Below are positions 59,404 to 64,000 of a DNA stretch of 64,000 nucleotides, one piece after another. Each line of letters opens with the position of its first letter. Position 1 is the stretch's first letter. The position numbers and the translations under genes are program-made. This DNA comes from Lepidodermella squamata. Its lineage: Eukaryota; Gastrotricha. Location of the stretch: NCBI GenBank assembly GCA_047495785.1, contig JBLDXI010000020.1, positions 372,001-436,000 on the forward strand, given 5' to 3'. The notes under the pieces were generated by a model, which saw only the letters and a list, made by a program, of their open reading frames with translations, did not search any database and was not told the DNA's origin.

Positions 59404-61857
59404 ATGGCGGAAGAACAAGCTCTATGTCTGTCTGCTTGCGAGCAGTTCGCCAAAGGCGATTTTTCTGCTGCTGATGAGAGTTTAAAAGCACTTGGCGAAA
59501 AGCGAAGATCAGACTGGCGCACAACGTTGAACAGAGCCATCGTTTCATTCTGCTCTTCGCGATTGTCAAAACTCGACGAGTTTCTGTCAGAGCTGACTAA
59601 GATTTGCGACCAGGTACTCCGCGTGGTTTGCAAAGTCCTTGCATTTGTCATTGCTTCTTTTTAGCTTCAAATCAAGCTGGAGGTCGGCTCTTCTGCCTCC
59701 ATTAAGCAGCCGCAAGATGGAACAACACTGTGTCTATATTATAATTACGCTTTGTCCTTATTCTTGGGCTGTCAATATTCAGTGGCGACTTGCGTTGTCG
59801 AAAGACTGATACCTTTTTGTGAGCCATACGGTAAGGGTCGATTTCGGTGGTAAATTGATTTTACAAAATTTCTAATATTATTGCAGATGACTTGCTGTCT
59901 CTAAAAATAGCTTTCTTAGCTATCCACTTGCATCTTATTCGTGGATCATACGAACGGGCCCTCAACATAATTTCACAAATTGAAGGGTCTCTTCTGTTAA
60001 ATCCCCCATCAGACAGTCAATTATCTGAATCGGACAGCATTGCATCGACCAAAAATAAAATAGCTCTTTACAAAGCGTATTGTCTCTTGTTATCTGGCAA
60101 CATGAAAGGTGCGATTTTGTCTATAAGTTGAAATAACGTAAACTTGTCTTTCATTTCAGCTTCGAAAAGAGAGTTGAAGCAGCTCTCTAGTAATCTTTCT
60201 TCCAAGCCAAATCAGGGTAGCGCCAACTATTCTGGATATATGCTGGCATGGCTCAAATGTCACTTCGAATATTTGCGAGGGAATGGACGTAAAACACTGA
60301 AATTATTAAATGGAGTGCCGGGTCAGCTTGGTATGATGTTCTCACCCGGCGTAACCCCACTAAGCCTCTAATCATGCATTTATTTAGCTCCAGAAGACTT
60401 TCCATTTATGGAAAATATCGCCTTGCCCGGTTTCGATCACAAAGCGTCTTACGCGACAATTAAAGCTTGTGGCTTATATCAAATGCGTCGTTTCAACTCG
60501 GCTGCCCAACTGCTACTGGAGGCATGGGATGCGATCGACAAATATTGCGAGGACACCGCAATCGGCAGTGGTGCGCTGTCTTTGCGAACTCTCAGTTTCG
60601 CCGGGCCAGCTTATTCAGCTGTTGGCTATAACATTGCGTGCTGTTTTCTTCACGCGGGCTTGTATCGTGCTGCATTCGACGCGTTTATTTCCACCCTTGG
60701 TGGGGTGAAGCATATGCCTCAAGCATGGCTTCACATCGCGGAATGCTGCATTCAAATTAATGAACAAAGCAAACAGAATATGCGATCAAATTCGTGCCGT
60801 CTCTCAATTGTCGGCAACAGTTTCGGCAATGGTCTTCATCGGAAAGTCCCCGTCAGCTGTGACTTTTTGCGGCAAAACTCACCGCCGCACAGTGACGGAC
60901 AAACTAACCACCATCACCATCAACAGCGCCCGAGTCTGGAGTTTGCGAGCGCATGCTTATCCAACTGTCTTATGCTCATCGCTCAGTACCGGGCTTTGAA
61001 CGGGTCTGCTGCGAAGGCCTCAGTTTCAGACGATCAAACTCCCAATAAGTTGGCGAATAGTCGATCAGTTGTTGTCATTTTAATTATTATTTAATTTAAT
61101 TTAGGGCAAATATGTCTGTGGGATTGCCAATGTCAGCGGTTTCGAGTGAAACCTTGGATGCGATACAGGCTCAAGCTTTACTATCTCTCGCCTATGTTTC
61201 GTTGTGTCTCAACAACTTCAACTTGGCTGTGAGGACTTGTTTGGATCTGCTCGCGCTGGGAGCAAAACTTACTCCTGTCGTGAAATATCTTGGTCATTTA
61301 TATATGGCCGAGGCTCTTATTAACGTTGATCGAATAGCTGATGCCATGGGTTATTTACAAGCCGGAAATTTAGCTCAAGATTTTTCTGCTCCATCTCAGC
61401 TGGGCGGCGTTGCGAGTGGTCGTGTTTCGGTTTCTAGTCTCAGCACGCCTCGTGAGCGGTCCATCGATGCCGACCAGGGCGACGGCTCGTCTAACGCGCA
61501 ATCAGCGCCTGTGCCTCAATTTTGGCCTAATTCGCAAGCGGCTGGTCAGGCGGTCCTAGTCTACAATTTGGCCGTCGCCTACGCCACTCGCGGCGATATG
61601 GAGAAAGCGAGAATGCATCTAGAGACGGTAATTTATGGATTATTATTGCATGAGCGGGATAATTATCGCCGTTATTGATTTATGCCTTATGTGCCTGTGT
61701 TTACTTTCAGGCAATGTCGAGCATCGCCGAGCCGTGGCCTGCTCATTTCTATCACCTTGCTTTTTACCTGGCGCTGTGCGACGCGCCGACGATGGGTGCA
61801 AGCCGAGCTTTGGAATTGGTGCGCAAGTACTATACTCACGTCACGCCCAACAGATAG
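59404..61857 (+). CDS. CNOT10: CCR4-NOT transcription complex subunit 10
   Basis: CNOT10 is a TPR-type subunit of the CCR4-NOT deadenylase complex that pairs with CNOT11 on the CNOT1 N-terminus. Exons are 59404-59613, 59665-59830, 59887-60108, 60160-60330, 60388-61048, 61105-61627 and 61711-61857, encoding 699 residues (human 744). The whole chain is helical and TPR-like: LYYNYALSLFLGCQYSVA, YERALNIISQIEG, AVGYNIACCFLHAGLYRAAF, QAWLHIAECCIQ, and near the end QAVLVYNLAVAYATRGDMEK. The donor after exon 5 (AATAA-GTTGG) was chosen by phase. The GMP reductase gene starts 189 bp beyond its stop on the same strand. Confidence 0.92.
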
Positions 61858-62046
61858 TGAAGCTGTCTAGTCGAATCTTCTTGCTAAATTTGACGCTTTA
61901 TGTACCCACTGCCCTGAAGCTATTATGTACTGTTGTGCTGATTTAATAACACCTTGAATAAACTAAAAGCAATTTTGTCTTGTTTATCACAGTGTAAATT
62001 TGCCTTTTTAGGTGGTTGAATTTAAGACTACATAGTTTGCCCAACA

Positions 62047-63212
62047 ATGCGTATCGATAACGATATCAAGTTGGATTTCAAGGTTTGCTCTCATCCCAGT
62101 TTTCGTGGTTGTATAAATCATTGTTATGATTACAAAGGATGTTCTCATTAAACCGAAGCGAAGCACGATTCGCAGCCGTGCCGACGTAAATTTATTGAAT
62201 ATTTTTAAATAATTTTTTTTAACCATTCTTCATTCATTTAAAGGCGGATCTCACTCGCGAATTTGTTTTCCGCAACTCGAAGGCGAAATACACGGGTGTT
62301 CCGATCATGGCCTCAAACATGGACACCGTCGCGACTTTCGACATGGCTGCTGCTCTGCACAAGTTCGACATTTTCACGTGCATTCATAAACACTACCAAC
62401 CCGAAGACTGGGCTCGGTTCGCTAAACAAAATCCTGATAATTTCCGCAACATCGCTGTAAGCGCTGGCATGTCTGATAATGACTTGAAACGCATGCGGGC
62501 TATTGTCGAAGCTGTACCCGAGGCTCGCTACCTCTGCCTTGATGTAGCAAACGGCTATTCGGAGCATTTCGTCGACTTTGTTCGCCGAGTTCGCGAAGAA
62601 TTCCCGAACCATACGATTCTGGCTGGTAACGTTGTCACTGCGGAAATGGTAGAAGAACTGCTGCTATCCGGCGCTGATATCATCAAGGTCGGCATTGGAC
62701 CGGGTAGTGTTTGCACGACCCGCAAAAAGACCGGAGTTGGCTACCCTCAGCTGTCGGCTGTTATCGAGTGCGCCGATGCCGCTCACGGCTTGGGCGGGCA
62801 CATCATTTCCGATGGCGGCTGCACGAACCCTGGAGATGTCGCTAAAGCCTTTGGAGCCGGTGCTGACTACGTTATGTTGGGCGGTATGCTGGCAGGTCAT
62901 ACGGAATGCAACGGCGAGCTGATTGAGAAGAACGGGAAGAAATTTGTGAAATTCTACGGAATGAGCTCTTCAACTGCCATGCAGAAATACGCTGGTGGTG
63001 TTGCTGAATACCGTGCCAGCGAGGGTAAGGTGGTTGAAATCGAATACCGTGGCCCCGTTGCCGCCACCGCGCAGGACATTTTGGGCGGCCTTCGCTCGGC
63101 CTGCACTTACGTTGGAGCTGCCAAGTTGAAAGAACTGAGCCGTCGCACCACCTTTGTCCGAGTCACTCAGCAGACCAATGAGGTCTACACGCCATTCAAC
63201 GCTGGAAGTTGA
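62047..63212 (+). CDS. GMPR: GMP reductase
   Basis: This enzyme reductively deaminates GMP to IMP with NADPH, in purine salvage. Exons are 62047-62082, 62138-62185 and 62244-63212, giving 350 residues. Exon 2 is a 48-nt micro-exon encoding the conserved [16 protein letters not shown]; without it the N-terminus would lack this loop. Exon 3 holds [23 protein letters not shown], the catalytic Cys185 in [16 protein letters not shown], the phosphate-binding DGGC, and the GMSS flap. Length matches animal GMPR. The start follows a CCTTTTTAG acceptor-like site by 34 nt. It may share an operon with CNOT10. Confidence 0.96.
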
Positions 63213-63563
63213 ATTCTTTGAGATTGATAACGATTTGAAAGAAACGTTTCAAATACATGCGAGACATTGTTCATTTTTATGAGTTTTTGCCGCTTTTTTG
63301 TCTTTTGGTCCGGCTATTGTGATAATCGCCTAGTCAAGTCATTGCCTCACATTCCGGTTTGAATCTGGTTTAAAATAGTGCTGCTCTCTGTTGTGCGCGT
63401 TTTGTTCATCTGATCACCGAATCTTCAATTAACAGTGTTGTGATATTTCACAGATGATATCGTCGCCCCTCTGTGAAATTGATCGGCTTTACTTACTCAC
63501 ACTTGAGCGATTAAAACAGGGGACTTTGTTTTACATGCTTCTTTTTTCTCATAGCTTAGAGAT
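63213..63563. other. spacer between GMPR and POFUT2
   Basis: AT-rich, no gene seen. A TTTCTCATAG acceptor-like site lies 9 nt before the POFUT2 start. Confidence 0.5.
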
Positions 63564-64000
63564 ATGCACGCTTTTATATTAATTTTATTTTTGCTTTATC
63601 GAATCGACAATGCCTCAGCTGAGTCTCCTGAGACACTGACAAGGTTTGACATATTTACATGCATTTTTCAAATATTTACCTGTCATTTCAGCAGATATCT
63701 TTTGTACGACGTGAATCCGGTTGAAGGTTTTAATCTGCGGCGCGATGTTTACATGCGCATGGCCAATTTAGTGAAACTCATGAGGAAGAAGGACTCTGCT
63801 TGGACTTTGGTCCTACCTCCTTTTACCAATCTTTATCACTGGCGCTCGATTATTGATCAAGAAAAGCTACCCTGGTCTTACTTTTTTGACGTGGCTAGCT
63901 TAGCAAAACATGTTCCTGTGATTGAATTCATTGAATTCCTGGAAATCGCCAAAGCTAATCCTTTGTCTAAATCAGGCGATGTTTACAACGTAATAGACGA
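63564..64000 (+). CDS. POFUT2: GDP-fucose protein O-fucosyltransferase 2, N-terminal part
   Basis: This is an endoplasmic-reticulum enzyme that adds O-fucose to thrombospondin type-1 repeats. The visible exons are 63564-63643 and 63692 to the window end; the gene continues beyond. The N-terminus is a signal peptide ([19 protein letters not shown]). The mature start [20 protein letters not shown] is the conserved POFUT2 opening containing the GDP-fucose-binding G-F-N-x-R-R motif, followed by [12 protein letters not shown] and [11 protein letters not shown]. Its acceptor family (TSP1 repeats) is represented in this window by the adhesion GPCR. Confidence 0.92.
   Translation, partial: MHAFILILFLLYRIDNASAESPETLTRFDIFTCIFQIFTCHFSRYLLYDVNPVEGFNLRRDVYMRMANLVKLMRKKDSAWTLVLPPFTNLYHWRSIIDQEKLPWSYFFDVASLAKHVPVIEFIEFLEIAKANPLSKSGDVYNVID

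Overview
This is a eukaryotic, animal window. Genes are split by short GT-AG introns (mostly 46-63 nt, with TTTTCAG- or TTTTAG-like ends), and they include a syndecan, an NR2E-type nuclear receptor, an adhesion GPCR, an anoctamin and EB-module proteins. The compact layout fits a small-genome protostome. Many start codons lie 2-40 nt downstream of a 3' splice-site-like sequence with no upstream coding exon, and several genes sit head to tail about 90-190 bp apart, which suggests spliced-leader trans-splicing and operons. A CFAP141-like microtubule inner protein implies motile cilia or flagellated sperm, which argues against a nematode. I cannot fix the phylum from sequence alone.

Layout, left to right. 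MED15, ERAL1 and RPS11 form a tight plus-strand cluster (0.2-4.6 kb). On the minus strand follow an ANO10-type anoctamin with a small two-helix ORF just upstream, an unidentified 202-residue protein, and the E2 subunit of pyruvate dehydrogenase (DLAT). A decayed retroelement-like stretch (13.5-14.3 kb) precedes a plus-strand pair, CFAP141-like and an LRR protein. Next, on the minus strand, are an NR2E3/fax-1-like receptor, a 16-exon secreted EB-module protein, and a 28-exon adhesion GPCR carrying two C-type lectin domains, TSP1, EGF-like, GAIN/GPS, 7TM and a long acidic tail. MRPL34 and a LINE fragment follow. Syndecan (38.0-43.6 kb, plus) has the only long introns. A gene-poor stretch (43.6-49.4 kb) holds a LINE 3' end and a 52-bp inverted repeat. 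The right end holds ZC2HC1 (+), sorbitol dehydrogenase (-), SCAPER (-), CNOT10 (+), GMP reductase (+) and the start of POFUT2 (+).

All multi-exon models were assembled by hand from splice signals, reading phase and family similarity. Every complete model closes in frame from ATG to stop, which supports them strongly, but no transcript evidence was available. Exon coordinates are in each entry.

The most interesting observations are: (1) the lectin-bearing adhesion GPCR, whose GPS autoproteolysis motif is split by a stop-free 51-nt intron; (2) a recurring class of stop-free introns of length 3n in ERAL1, DLAT and the GPCR; (3) a syndecan whose ectodomain contains a thyroglobulin type-1-like module; (4) the pairing of a ciliary gene with an uncharacterised LRR gene, the latter with GC-AG introns; and (5) the operon and trans-splicing signature.
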